Shown here: piece after piece, positions 17,211-25,469 of the stretch
Numbering within the stretch: position 1 is the first letter of the stretch
Layout: every line of letters begins with the position of its first letter
Source: Planomonospora sp. ID67723
GTDB taxonomy: Bacteria > Actinomycetota > Actinomycetes > Streptosporangiales > Streptosporangiaceae
Assembly (NCBI RefSeq): GCF_015711605.1
Contig: NZ_JABTEZ010000002.1
Span: 310,001-374,000 of the forward strand
Direction of reading: 5' to 3'
DNA length: 64,000 bases
The notes under the pieces: model-generated
What the model was told of the DNA's origin: nothing
What the model saw: the letters and a program-made list of their open reading frames with translations, nothing else
Database searches by the model: none
Program-made: the position numbers and the translations under genes

Positions 17211-18897
17211 CGCCGTCCTCCAGCGCATGCCGTACGGCCTCCAGCAGGATCTCCCGGCTCAGGTCGTGTTTGGAGATCACCGCATGTGCCGCCTGCGGGT
17301 ACTGGTGGGAGGTCACGACCGTGACGACGACCACCGGGATCTCGCGCAGCCGCTCGTCCTCGGCCATCCGCATCAGCAGGGCCGCCCCGTCCATCCGGGG
17401 CATCAGCAGGTCCACCAGCGCGAGGTCCGGGGGATCGTCCGCCATCAGCTCCAGCGCGGCCAGCCCGTCGGGGGCCTCGTCGACGTGGGCGGCGAAACCG
17501 GTGAGCATGCGGCGTACGGTGGCGCGGAACTCCTCGTCGTCGTCGGCGATGAGCATGCGGCGCACCACCGGGGGGCCGTCGTGGCGCCGCGGCAGCCGCA
17601 GGACCGCCGTGGTGCCTCCGGGCGTGGTCCTCCCCGCCGCCACGCTGGACAGCCGGAGCGTGCCGCCCATCGCCTCGGCCAGCCGGCGGGCGTACGGCAG
17701 ACCGAGCCCGGTTCCCTTGGCCCGTACCTGGATCGGCCCCGGCACCTGGTAGAACTCCTCGAAGACGCGCTCCAGATGCTCGGGGGGGATGCCGATCCCG
17801 GTGTCGGTCACGGTGAAGACCATCTCCCGGGTCGCGATGTCGGGAGCCACCTTCAGCCTGACCTCGCCCTCCTCGGTGAACTTCAGGGCGTTGGAGAGCA
17901 GGTTGCGCAGAATCTTGGTGAGCATGACCTCGTCGACGAGCATCTCCGGCGTCGCCTCCGACACCTCGATCGAGAGCGTGACCCGGTCGACCCCCCTGGT
18001 GGGCCGGAGCACCATGCCCAGCCGTTCGGTGAGCTCGATCAGGTCCACCACGGACGGCTGCGGGTCCAGCCGCCCCGACTCGGCCTTGGCCATGTCGAGC
18101 AGCTCGCTCACCAGCGCCAGGAGGGTCTCCGCGGAGGAGCCGATGAGCTTGACCTGGTGGAGCTGCTCCGGTCCCAGCGGCTCCCCGCCGGGACCGGCCA
18201 GGAGGCGGACCAGGCCGATGATCGAGTTCAGCGGGGTGCGCAGCTCGTGGCTGACCGTGGTCCAGAACCTGTTCCTGGCGTCACCGGCCTCCCTGATCTG
18301 CCCGGACTTCTCGTCCAGCTCCGCGTAGAGTGCCACGACGCCGCGGTTGGTCTCCTCCAGCTCCGCCGAGAGCTGGTTGTACAGGGCGAGCACGCCCTGG
18401 TTGGTCTCCTCCAGCTCGGTGTTGAGCTGCAGGACCTCCTCCAGGGTCTCGGCGAGCTCGCGGTTCTGCCGGCGGAGCTCGTCGAGTGCGGTCGCGGGCG
18501 CGAGCGCGGCGATCCTCGCGCGGATGTCCTCTCCGGAAGATCTGGAGCGGCCCGCCGGGAGACGTTTGAGCATGCTTATCCGCCCCCTGGACGGATCGCA
18601 TTCGATCGCGTCCACGAGGCGTCCCGCCAGCGTCACGCCGTCGGCTCCGCGGAAGCCGGGATCCGGGGGGAAGTCGATGATGACGACCAGGCTGTCCGGG
18701 CGGAGCAGGAACGCCGCCGAGGCCGTGAGCCCTCGGGCGAGGACCTCCCGGCCGATCTCGCTCAGCGCCGTGGCCACCCGGATCTGGTCGGAGCCGGCCA
18801 GTCCGACCATCTCGGCCACCTCGCGGCCCGCCTTGCGCATGGTGAACACGTCCCGGTCCTCCAGGACGCGCAGGCGGATCAGCTCGTCACCGGTCAT
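17203..18897 (-). CDS. hybrid histidine kinase of the stressosome operon
   Basis: A 564-residue soluble kinase with no membrane segment. Residues about 10-95 look like a worn RsbT/GHKL N-terminal half; the N-box Asn is absent (SEIGREVL against SELARNAL in the adjacent RsbT). A coiled coil at about 138-210 contains a duplicated EETN-GV-ALY motif. HisKA has H217 (TVSHELRTPLNSIIG), HATPase has NALKFTEEG, DTGIGIPPE and GTGLGLPYARRLAE, and a C-terminal receiver has DDDEEFR and LALVDLLMPRMDG. It likely phosphorylates its own or the next gene's receiver. The ATG overlaps the upstream stop (ATGA). Confidence 0.9.
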   Translation of the reverse strand: MTGDELIRLRVLEDRDVFTMRKAGREVAEMVGLAGSDQIRVATALSEIGREVLARGLTASAAFLLRPDSLVVIIDFPPDPGFRGADGVTLAGRLVDAIECDPSRGRISMLKRLPAGRSRSSGEDIRARIAALAPATALDELRRQNRELAETLEEVLQLNTELEETNQGVLALYNQLSAELEETNRGVVALYAELDEKSGQIREAGDARNRFWTTVSHELRTPLNSIIGLVRLLAGPGGEPLGPEQLHQVKLIGSSAETLLALVSELLDMAKAESGRLDPQPSVVDLIELTERLGMVLRPTRGVDRVTLSIEVSEATPEMLVDEVMLTKILRNLLSNALKFTEEGEVRLKVAPDIATREMVFTVTDTGIGIPPEHLERVFEEFYQVPGPIQVRAKGTGLGLPYARRLAEAMGGTLRLSSVAAGRTTPGGTTAVLRLPRRHDGPPVVRRMLIADDDEEFRATVRRMLTGFAAHVDEAPDGLAALELMADDPPDLALVDLLMPRMDGAALLMRMAEDERLREIPVVVVTVVTSHQYPQAAHAVISKHDLSREILLEAVRHALEDGGE

Positions 18898-19925
18898 ACC
18901 GGCGGCCTCACCGCCACCACGCAGGCGTCGTCCCTGCGGGTTCCCGCCTCACGCAGCAGCGTGGCGGCCACGACGGAGGGGGAACGCGTGACCAGGCCGG
19001 GACAGGAGGCGATGTCCCAGCGCTCGGAGAGCCCGTCGGAGTGGAGGACGAGCATGCCGTGCGCCGGCATGGCGTACTCGTACTGGCGGAACGCGCGGGG
19101 GGCCTGGTGCCCGGCGATGCCCGGCGTCGAGATCAGCCCCTGGCGGCCCTCCTCGTGGGCGATCCACGCCGAGACGTTGCCGAGGCCGGCGAAGCTCACC
19201 GCGCCGTCCGCGCCCGAGGTCCCGCCGGCCCGCTCGATCCGGGCCACGGCGACCGCGCCACCCCGGGTGCCCGCCAGGGCGCGGTGGATCCGCTCCAGTA
19301 CGGCGGCCGGCGCGAGGTCGGCGTGGTCCAGGAACACCCGGACGGCCTCTCGCGAGGCCAGGGCCGCGGCGTCCCCGTGGCCGAGCCCGTCGCACACCGT
19401 CACGGTGATCGCGGTGCCGGTCTCGACGAGTGCGAACGCGTCGCCGCAGACCGTCTCCTCGCCGATCGGGCGGGTCACCCCGCTCACCCGGAGCGGAGGC
19501 CGCGGAGCGCCGGGCGCGGTGAAGCACATGACCAGCACCGTGCCCCGGCCGGGCAGGGAGTAGATTTCGTAACCGTCGGTCATGCGCGCGATGCCGCCCA
19601 GGCCGATGCCGAGCGTGCCGGTGGTGGAGTACCCGTCCCGCAGGGCGAGGGAGACGTTGCGCATGCCGGGTCCCCGGTCCAGCGCGACGACCTCGATCGC
19701 GGAGGCCGACTCCGGGTGCGGCCGGATCAGCATGACGCCCTCGACGGCGTGTTTGACCAGGTTCGACGCGGCCTCGCTCACCGCGACGGCAACCCGGCCG
19801 GCGTCCTTCTCCCCGAACCCGCGCGCCTCGGCGAGCGCGACGGCGGTACGCCGGAGCGAGCCGATCGCGCTCGCGTCCTCGGCTCTGGTCCAGACGTCGC
19901 CCTGGGAGCGGATCACCTGGCTCAT
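18894..19925 (-). CDS. GHKL ATPase and PP2C phosphatase fusion, RsbX-like
   Basis: This 343-residue protein joins two stress-signalling domains. The N-terminal 140 residues are an RsbT/RsbW-type GHKL kinase with AVSEAASNLVKHA, DRGPGM and GLGGIARMTDG. The C-terminal half is a PP2C/SpoIIE fold with VCDGLGHGDAAALASREAV, LHSDGLSERWD and DDACVVAV. In Bacillus, RsbX removes phosphate from RsbR and RsbS and resets the stressosome; here that activity appears fused to a kinase domain. It sits directly after rsbT with a 16-bp gap. Confidence 0.88.
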   Translation of the reverse strand: MSQVIRSQGDVWTRAEDASAIGSLRRTAVALAEARGFGEKDAGRVAVAVSEAASNLVKHAVEGVMLIRPHPESASAIEVVALDRGPGMRNVSLALRDGYSTTGTLGIGLGGIARMTDGYEIYSLPGRGTVLVMCFTAPGAPRPPLRVSGVTRPIGEETVCGDAFALVETGTAITVTVCDGLGHGDAAALASREAVRVFLDHADLAPAAVLERIHRALAGTRGGAVAVARIERAGGTSGADGAVSFAGLGNVSAWIAHEEGRQGLISTPGIAGHQAPRAFRQYEYAMPAHGMLVLHSDGLSERWDIASCPGLVTRSPSVVAATLLREAGTRRDDACVVAVRPPV

Positions 19926-19941
19926 GCGGCCACCGTGACGG

Positions 19942-20343
19942 TCATCTGGCCCACTTCGTCACCGTGACCCGTGTCCCCTCCCCGGGAGCCGACCTCAGGT
20001 CGAAGTCGTCGACCAGGCGCCGGGAGCCGCTGAGGCCGAGCCCGAGGCCGTTGCCGGTGGTCCACCCGTCGGTGAGAGCCTGATCGACATCGGGGATGCC
20101 GGGGCCGTCGTCGTCGAAGGCCAGGCGCAGGCCCATCTTCACGCCGTTGCGCACGATCTCGATCCGGACCCTTCCGCCGCCCGCGTAGACCAGCGCGTTG
20201 CGGGCCAGTTCGCTGGCGGCGGTCACGATCTTCGTCTGGTCCACGAGGGAGAGTCCGACCTCCACGGCCGCGGCCCTGACCCGCTGCCGGACCAGGACGA
20301 TGTCGCTGTTGCCGCCGATGCTCAGTTCACCGGAGGCGGTCAT
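19942..20343 (-). CDS. rsbT: stressosome switch kinase RsbT
   Basis: RsbT phosphorylates RsbS and RsbR in the stressosome and, when released, activates a downstream phosphatase. The 133-residue protein is one GHKL domain: N-box ASELARNALVYAGGG, G1 DDDGPGIPD, G2 GLGLGLSGSRRLVDDF and TRVTVTKW. Length matches the family. The ATG overlaps the rsbS stop as ATGA, so rsbR, rsbS and rsbT are translationally chained, as expected for subunits needed in fixed ratio. Confidence 0.95.
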   Translation of the reverse strand: MTASGELSIGGNSDIVLVRQRVRAAAVEVGLSLVDQTKIVTAASELARNALVYAGGGRVRIEIVRNGVKMGLRLAFDDDGPGIPDVDQALTDGWTTGNGLGLGLSGSRRLVDDFDLRSAPGEGTRVTVTKWAR

Positions 20344-20720
20344 CGCGCGGTCGTGGCGATCTGCGCGCCCCCGAGATGGTTCAGCAGGGCGACGCCCTTC
20401 TCGAGGTTGAGCGCGGTCCGCACGCCGCCGAGCGAGAGGCCCAGTTCAACCAGGGTGATCGCGACCGCCGGGCGCATGCCCACGACGATCGTCTCCGCGT
20501 CGAGCATGCGGGAGATCGAGGCGATGGTGGCGAGCATGCGGCCGATGAAGGAGTCGACGATCTCCACGGCGGTGATGTCGATGATCACTCCTCGCGCGCC
20601 GGTCGCGACCACCGCGTCCGCCAGGTCCTCCTGGAGGGCGAGCACGCCCTGGTCCTGCAGGTCGACCTGGATGGAGACGATGAGGATGTCTCCGAGCTTG
20701 AGGACGGGGACCCGGTCCAT
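20340..20720 (-). CDS. rsbS: stressosome scaffold STAS protein RsbS
   Basis: A 126-residue single STAS domain protein. In Bacillus subtilis RsbS holds RsbT until Ser59 is phosphorylated; here the matching serine lies in EIVDSFIGRML, inside DITAVEIVDSFIGR. MDRVPVLKLGDILIVSIQ is the usual beginning. The ATG shares a base with the rsbR stop (TGATG). Confidence 0.95.
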   Translation of the reverse strand: MDRVPVLKLGDILIVSIQVDLQDQGVLALQEDLADAVVATGARGVIIDITAVEIVDSFIGRMLATIASISRMLDAETIVVGMRPAVAITLVELGLSLGGVRTALNLEKGVALLNHLGGAQIATTAR

Positions 20721-21595
20721 CACTCCTCCTCGGTCCGTACGGTCACGCGCGTTCTCCGGTTCCCGGCGAGCTCGACGCCGCTCCGGCGCAGTGCGTGGGC
20801 GAGGGCGTCGGACAGCGAGGCCTTGGTGACGATGTCGCCGAACTCGATGCCGAGGGTGACGATGGTGTGGGCGATCTGCGGGCGGATGCCGGAGATGACG
20901 CACTCCGCGCCCATCAGCCGGGCCGCCATCACGGTCTTGAGCAGATGCTGGGCGACCTGGGTGTCCACCGAGGGCACGCCGGTGATGTCGATCACCGCGT
21001 GCTCGGAGCCGGTGTCCACCAGCGCCTGGAGCAGCTTCTCCATGACGACCTGGGTCCTGGCGGAGTCGAGTGTGCCGATCAGCGGCACCGCGACGATGCC
21101 CTCCCAGAGCTTGACGACCGGGGTCGAGAGCTCCAGGAGCTGCTCGGCCTGGTCGATTATGATCCTCTCCCTGGCCGTCACGTAGGTCTCGAAGGTGAAG
21201 AGGCCGAGGTCGTCGACGGTCTTGGAGAACCAGACGAAGCCCCGCAGCGCCTCGGGGGTCCCGTCGTCCTCGACGACCTCGTAGAGGGCCTCCTTGAGGG
21301 CGAACACCGCGCTGGCGGTCTCGGAGGGGGAGAATCCCTGCCTGGCGCGGGAGCGTGACAGCTCGGCCAGCAGTCCGTGCAGGTCGCTGGTGTCCCCGTC
21401 GCCGGCGAACGACTGGCGCAGAGCCTGGTAGATCTCGGTGAGCCGGGCGGCCGTGTCGCCCTGGTCCGGCCGGCCGGCCGAGGCGGCGGCGGTTATCTCG
21501 AGCCAGCGCTTGAGGACGCGATCTTCATGCTGACGCACGAGCTCTTCGATGCGACGCCGACCGGCGTCGGGACGGACGATCAAGGTCACTCCCAT
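20720..21595 (-). CDS. rsbR: stressosome sensor/scaffold RsbR
   Basis: The 291-residue protein has a helical globin-like sensor half (RIEELVRQHEDRVLKRWLEI onward) and a C-terminal STAS domain. Both phosphorylation regions are recognisable: VIDITGVPSVDTQVAQHLLK (Thr171-type site) and GIRPQIAHTIVTLGIEFGD (Thr205-type site). The sensor half is where input enters; the ligand is unknown. ATG 21595 gives the normal length. The frame is open further upstream, but that part is low-GC and unlike RsbR, so I excluded it. It is the first gene of a six-gene stress operon. Confidence 0.92.
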   Translation of the reverse strand: MGVTLIVRPDAGRRRIEELVRQHEDRVLKRWLEITAAASAGRPDQGDTAARLTEIYQALRQSFAGDGDTSDLHGLLAELSRSRARQGFSPSETASAVFALKEALYEVVEDDGTPEALRGFVWFSKTVDDLGLFTFETYVTARERIIIDQAEQLLELSTPVVKLWEGIVAVPLIGTLDSARTQVVMEKLLQALVDTGSEHAVIDITGVPSVDTQVAQHLLKTVMAARLMGAECVISGIRPQIAHTIVTLGIEFGDIVTKASLSDALAHALRRSGVELAGNRRTRVTVRTEEE

Positions 21596-22136
21596 CCGTG
21601 CGGCCGTGGTTGGCTCGCCCGAAAGGGTACATGCAATGTCCTGCTTCGGAGGGATCCGTGAGGCTTGTAACCCGTGGGCCGGGGTGAGGCGGAGCGGGGG
21701 AAGCCGAGGACCGGGGAATTTCCAGCCTAGGTAGATGTCCGTTCGGGATTCAATGTGCAGGCTTGTGCTGCGGAGGCGATATCGACAGAACTGAAAGCTT
21801 TCAAAAACGCCCAAACATCAGCAAAGAGGACAGTGGTGGGTCAAGGTTTGGGTTGCTACCATGGGGCAAATCCAACGAGACGTTATGGCGCCGGTCCGCC
21901 TGGCACCTGATGTTGCGGGTGGGGAAAAAGTGAGCTGAGCTGTGAGAACACGCTTGAGGCCTCTTGTGTGGATGAAACCGATGAACCGGACTCCGTCGCG
22001 GGGAAGCGGCGTTCTTCCCAATTAGCCTGTACAGCAGGCCAACCTGTGAAATAACGTAACTGAACTGAAACCGCCGGATCATGATGCTGGCGATACTGTC
22101 GCCGCACACAGAGCGGATGAGAGCAGGAGACCCCCA
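21596..22136. other. AT-richer intergenic region before the hutI unit
   Basis: About 540 bp between two divergent units. From about 21735 to 22110 base composition drops clearly below the surroundings, with short A and T runs (CTTTCAAAAACG near 21800). Open frames on both strands here lack ribosome sites and familiar composition, so I call no protein. It may hold the promoters of rsbR and hutI or a small RNA; I see no diagnostic structure. Confidence 0.4.
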
Positions 22137-22259
22137 ATGTCGTCCGGACGCGGAGCGGACCCGGCGGGCGTGACGCCCGGAACCGGTCGGGTCCTCGCGG
22201 CGCCTCCGGCGGAGGACTCCGCTCCGATGCCCTTCCCTGCGCGCAAGGCGGTGATGTGA
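22137..22259 (+). CDS. small 40-residue ORF coupled to hutI
   Basis: An ATG at 22137 follows a good AGGAG site at 22125-22129. It opens a 40-codon frame whose TGA stop at 22257-22259 overlaps the hutI ATG (TGATG). The product is Pro/Ala/Gly-rich with no domain I recognise. It could be a leader ORF that delivers ribosomes to hutI, which lacks its own strong site, or a true micropeptide. The fixed stop/start overlap is the main evidence. Confidence 0.5.
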   Translation: MSSGRGADPAGVTPGTGRVLAAPPAEDSAPMPFPARKAVM

Positions 22260-23467
22260 TGACGGTCCGCCTTCTGACCAACATCGGCCGGCTCTGGACC
22301 GGAAACGACGTGTGCAGCAACGCCGCGATCCTCGTGCACAACGACCGCATCGCCTGGGTCGGCCGGGCGGCGGACCTGCCGCAGAGCGTGCCCGGAGTGG
22401 TGGACGACATCGTCGACGTGGACCACGTCGAGAACCTCGGCGGAGCCCTGGTCACGCCCGGCCTGATCGACGCTCACACCCATCCCGTCTACGCGGGCAA
22501 CCGCTACGCCGAGATGGCCATGCGCTCGGGCGGCTCGACCCCGTCCGCGATCACCGCGGCGGGCGGCGGCATCGGCTCCACCGTCACGGTGACCCGTGGC
22601 ACCGATCCGTGGACCCTGTGCAACGGGGTCCGCGAGCGCCTGCGTGACTGGCTGCTGAGCGGCACCACCACCGTGGAGGCCAAGACCGGCTACCACCTCA
22701 CCCGCGACGGCGAGCTGGCCGACGTCCGCCTCCTGCGCGAGCTGGAGAAAGAGCCGATGATGCCGCGCGTGCACGTCACGTTCCTCGCGGCGCACGTCGT
22801 CCCTCCGGAGTACTTCGGGCGTCAGCGCGACTACGTCGAGGCGGTGGGCGCCTGGTGCGCCGACGCCGCCGCGGCCGGCGCCGACAGCGTGGACGTCTAC
22901 TGCGACGAGGGCCATTTCACCACCGAGGAGGCCCGCTGGGTCCTGGCCTCCGGACGCAACGTCGGCCTGCTCCCCCGTCTCCACGCCGGCGCCTACAGCC
23001 GCCGCGGCGCCGTACAGCTCGCCGCCGAACTCGGCTGCGCCTCGGCGGACCTGCTCCACCACACCTCCGACGAGGACATCGCGATCATGTCCCGCTACGG
23101 TGTGCCCGCCGTGGTCTGCCCCGGCACCGCGCTCCAGAAAGGCAACCTGCCGCCGGTCCGCCGGATGCTCTCCCAGGGCGTCACGGTGGCTCTCGGCAGT
23201 GACCACAACCCCGGCCACTGCGGCATCACCTCGATGTCCCTGGTCGTCAGCCTCGCCGTCGCGGCCTTCGGCATGAGCGTCGGCGACGCCCTGCGCGCGG
23301 CCACCCTCGGCGGGGCCACCGTTCTCGGCGCCCCCGACCGGGGCGTGCTCGCCCCCGGACGCCTGGCCGACATCGTCCAGTGGGACGCCGACCACGAAGG
23401 CGCCTTCGCCTGGGCCTTCGGTCTCAAGCCCCGTCGGGTCTGGCGCGGCGGCATCCCCGTCCAGTGA
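22259..23467 (+). CDS. hutI: imidazolonepropionase
   Basis: HutI hydrolyses 4-imidazolone-5-propionate to N-formimino-glutamate, the third step of histidine degradation. It is an amidohydrolase: metal site DAHTHPVYAGNR near residue 70, substrate segment TTTVEAKTGYHL, then DSVDVYCDEGHFT, RLHAG and GSDHNPGHCG. Length (402) is normal. Several motif positions differ from the common form (for example EAKTGYHL rather than EVKSGYGL), so a related substrate is possible. No other hut genes are next to it. The ATG at 22259 overlaps the upstream small ORF; a GTG at 22256 is the alternative. Confidence 0.9.
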   Translation: MTVRLLTNIGRLWTGNDVCSNAAILVHNDRIAWVGRAADLPQSVPGVVDDIVDVDHVENLGGALVTPGLIDAHTHPVYAGNRYAEMAMRSGGSTPSAITAAGGGIGSTVTVTRGTDPWTLCNGVRERLRDWLLSGTTTVEAKTGYHLTRDGELADVRLLRELEKEPMMPRVHVTFLAAHVVPPEYFGRQRDYVEAVGAWCADAAAAGADSVDVYCDEGHFTTEEARWVLASGRNVGLLPRLHAGAYSRRGAVQLAAELGCASADLLHHTSDEDIAIMSRYGVPAVVCPGTALQKGNLPPVRRMLSQGVTVALGSDHNPGHCGITSMSLVVSLAVAAFGMSVGDALRAATLGGATVLGAPDRGVLAPGRLADIVQWDADHEGAFAWAFGLKPRRVWRGGIPVQ

Positions 23468-23479
23468 CCTCCGGCCGGT

Positions 23480-23505
23480 GGCGCCGCGACGGCGCCTTCT
23501 TTCTT
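23480..23505 (+). terminator. intrinsic terminator after hutI
   Basis: GGCGCCG (23480-23486) pairs with CGGCGCC (23490-23496) around a 3-nt loop, followed by TTCTTTCTT. It is one of the few classical terminators with a T-rich tail in the window. Confidence 0.8.
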
Positions 23506-23571
23506 CCCGGGACACCCGGTGACGGCTCCGTTCCCGGCCTCGTGATCATCCCTCGCGGATAGTCTCTGGTC

Positions 23572-24423
23572 ATGCCGTCACCGGTCGCCGTCGTCACGGA
23601 CTCCACCGCGTACCTGCCGCGGGAGGAGGCCGCCCGGCTCGGGATCACGGTGGTGCCGCTCCAGGTGGTCATCGGCGGCAAGCCCTTCGACGACGTGGTG
23701 CAGATCGGCGGCGCGGAGACGAGCGAGGCGCTCAAGGAATGGGCGCCGGTCACCACCTCCAGGCCCGCGCCCCAGCGCTTCGCGGACGCCTACGGCGAGG
23801 CGGCGGCCAGGGGCGCGGCTGGAGTGGTCTCCATCCACCTGTCCGGCGCGATGTCGGGCACGGTCGAGGCGGCCCGGGCCGGCGCCCTCGACTCGCCGAT
23901 CCCGGTGGAGGTCGTCGACAGCAGATCCATCGCCATGGGTCTCGGATTCCCCGTCCTCTCCGCCGCCGAGGCGGCCTCCGGGGGAGGGACGCTCGCCGAC
24001 GTGACGGCCGCGGCCTGCCGCCGCAGGGACGCCACCCGCAGCTTCTTCTACGTGGACACCCTGGAGTACCTCCGCAGGGGAGGTCGCATCGGCGCCGCGG
24101 CGACCCTGCTCGGCTCCGCCCTGATGATCAAACCGCTGCTCCACATCACCGAGGGCACGATCTCCCCTCTGGAGAAGGTCCGCACCGCGACCCGGGCCAT
24201 CGCCCGCCTCGAGGACCTCGCGGTTCAGGCGGCGGGTTCCGGCCCGGTCGACGCCGCCGTCCAGCACATCTCCGCCCGGGCCCGCGCCGAAGCCCTGGCC
24301 GAGCGCCTCTCCCAGCGTCTTCCCGGCCTCGTCACGCTCACGGTGGTCGAGGTCGGCGCGGTCATCGGCGCCCACGTCGGCCCCGGCATGCTCGGCGTGA
24401 CGGTCTCTCCCACCTCCCCGTGA
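23572..24423 (+). CDS. DegV family fatty-acid-binding protein
   Basis: DegV proteins bind a fatty acid and, in Firmicutes, feed it to the acyl-phosphate system (FakB). The 283-residue protein has the N-terminal signature VVTDSTAYLPREEA, the TSRPAPQRFADAY segment, a VDSRSIAMGLGF strand and RRGGRIGAAATLLGSALMIKPLLHI. A fakA partner is not adjacent, so the role here is inferred only. No ribosome site is present; TAGTCT (23560-23565) lies exactly 6 nt before the ATG, indicating a leaderless mRNA. Confidence 0.9.
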   Translation: MPSPVAVVTDSTAYLPREEAARLGITVVPLQVVIGGKPFDDVVQIGGAETSEALKEWAPVTTSRPAPQRFADAYGEAAARGAAGVVSIHLSGAMSGTVEAARAGALDSPIPVEVVDSRSIAMGLGFPVLSAAEAASGGGTLADVTAAACRRRDATRSFFYVDTLEYLRRGGRIGAAATLLGSALMIKPLLHITEGTISPLEKVRTATRAIARLEDLAVQAAGSGPVDAAVQHISARARAEALAERLSQRLPGLVTLTVVEVGAVIGAHVGPGMLGVTVSPTSP

Positions 24424-24517
24424 CGGCGATCCTCCCGCTCGGGGAGGTGGAGGCCGAAGCTCCCGGCATAGCCGACACCGCCTGGACCGTCCGGTCCGAC
24501 TGGTCCTGACCGGCGGG

Positions 24518-24555
24518 CCGGACACGGTCCGTCCACAGCCGCGGACCGTGTCCGG
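24518..24555 (+). terminator. 14-bp hairpin after degV
   Basis: Arms 24518-24531 and 24542-24555 are perfect complements with a 10-nt loop, 95 bp past the degV stop. No T-run. Confidence 0.65.
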
Positions 24556-24619
24556 ACGGTCGTCCACAGAATCACGTACGGCCAGAGCCCGGCCGGTGAC
24601 GCCGCCATAACGTTCTGGC

Positions 24620-25426
24620 GTGCGGACGACAGAGCAGTCCACCGAGCGGTTCCGGGCCGAGTCGCGGCTGCGGGTGCTGACGGTGCCCGGTGCCCACCGG
24701 GTCCGGCCGGGCGACACCGGAGGCATCCCTGAGCGCTCTGTCCAGAATGGCCGCACGCCCCCCATCGCGGTCCCGCCCTCCTTCGAAGCCCTCCGGGCGG
24801 CCGTGGACAAGGCGGGCCCCGCGCTCGACCCCGGCCGCCCGGGGACGCGGCTGCTGCTCCTCGTCGCGCTGGCCGCCGTCGTCGCGGGAGGGGTCTACGC
24901 CTGGCGCGCCCAGCCGGAGCCCGAGCCGCTCCCCCCTCCTGCGCCGATCTCCGGGGCCTCCTTCACCGGACCGCCCCCCGCCGCACGGCCGCGGTCCTCC
25001 CCGGCCGCCGAGGTCACCGTCCACGTCACCGGCAAGGTCCGCCACCCCGGCGTGGTGGTCCTGCCCGGAGGGTCCCGGGTGACCGACGCGGTCCAGGCCG
25101 CTGGGGGCGTCCGCAGAGGGGCCTCGGCGGGCCCCCTCAACCTCGCCCGCAAACTCGTCGACGGCGAGCAGATCGTCGTCGGCTCCTCGGCGCAGGGGAC
25201 ACCGGCCGCGCTTGCCCCGGCCGATCCCGGCACGGCCCTCCTCGATCTCAACGCCGCCACCGCCGAGCAGTTCGAGCAGCTACCGGGTGTGGGAGAGGTG
25301 CTCGCCCGCCGCATCGTCGAATACCGCGACGGCCGCGGCGGCTTCCAGGACGTCGGGCAACTGCGTGAGGTCAGCGGCATCGGCGAGAGGAAGTACGCCG
25401 ACATCAAGGACAGGGTCCGCGTATGA
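24620..25426 (+). CDS. comEA: competence protein ComEA
   Basis: ComEA is the membrane-anchored DNA receptor for natural transformation. The 268-residue protein has a cytoplasmic tail, one membrane segment (LLLLVALAAVVAGGVYAW, about 78-95), a Pro-rich linker, an SLBB domain (VTVHVTGKVRHPGVVVLPGG) and a C-terminal double helix-hairpin-helix (LNAATAEQFEQLPGVGEVLA then VSGIGERKYADIKDRV). The tail before the membrane segment is longer than in Bacillus. GTG 24620 lacks a ribosome site but follows TAACGT by exactly 6 nt, so it is probably leaderless. comEC follows at once. Confidence 0.93.
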   Translation: MRTTEQSTERFRAESRLRVLTVPGAHRVRPGDTGGIPERSVQNGRTPPIAVPPSFEALRAAVDKAGPALDPGRPGTRLLLLVALAAVVAGGVYAWRAQPEPEPLPPPAPISGASFTGPPPAARPRSSPAAEVTVHVTGKVRHPGVVVLPGGSRVTDAVQAAGGVRRGASAGPLNLARKLVDGEQIVVGSSAQGTPAALAPADPGTALLDLNAATAEQFEQLPGVGEVLARRIVEYRDGRGGFQDVGQLREVSGIGERKYADIKDRVRV

Positions 25427-25436
25427 AGGTCCGCGT

Positions 25437-25469
25437 ATGACCGCCCTCGCCTCCCCGACGTGCCCATGA
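25437..25469 (+). CDS. possible 10-residue ORF between comEA and comEC
   Basis: ATG 25437 opens the peptide MTALASPTCP, whose TGA overlaps the comEC ATG at 25466 as ATGA. GAAGG lies about seven bases upstream. The ATG arises from a 13-bp duplication (GGTCCGCGTATGA) that also covers the comEA stop. It may couple translation across the gap, or be chance. Confidence 0.3.
   Translation: MTALASPTCP

Noticed and set aside
21801-22109. Possible minus-strand protein in the AT-richer region
   Set aside because: No ribosome site and no recognisable pattern; codon use unlike the neighbours.
22259-23467. A full histidine utilisation operon
   Set aside because: Only hutI is present; neighbours are a stress operon and degV.
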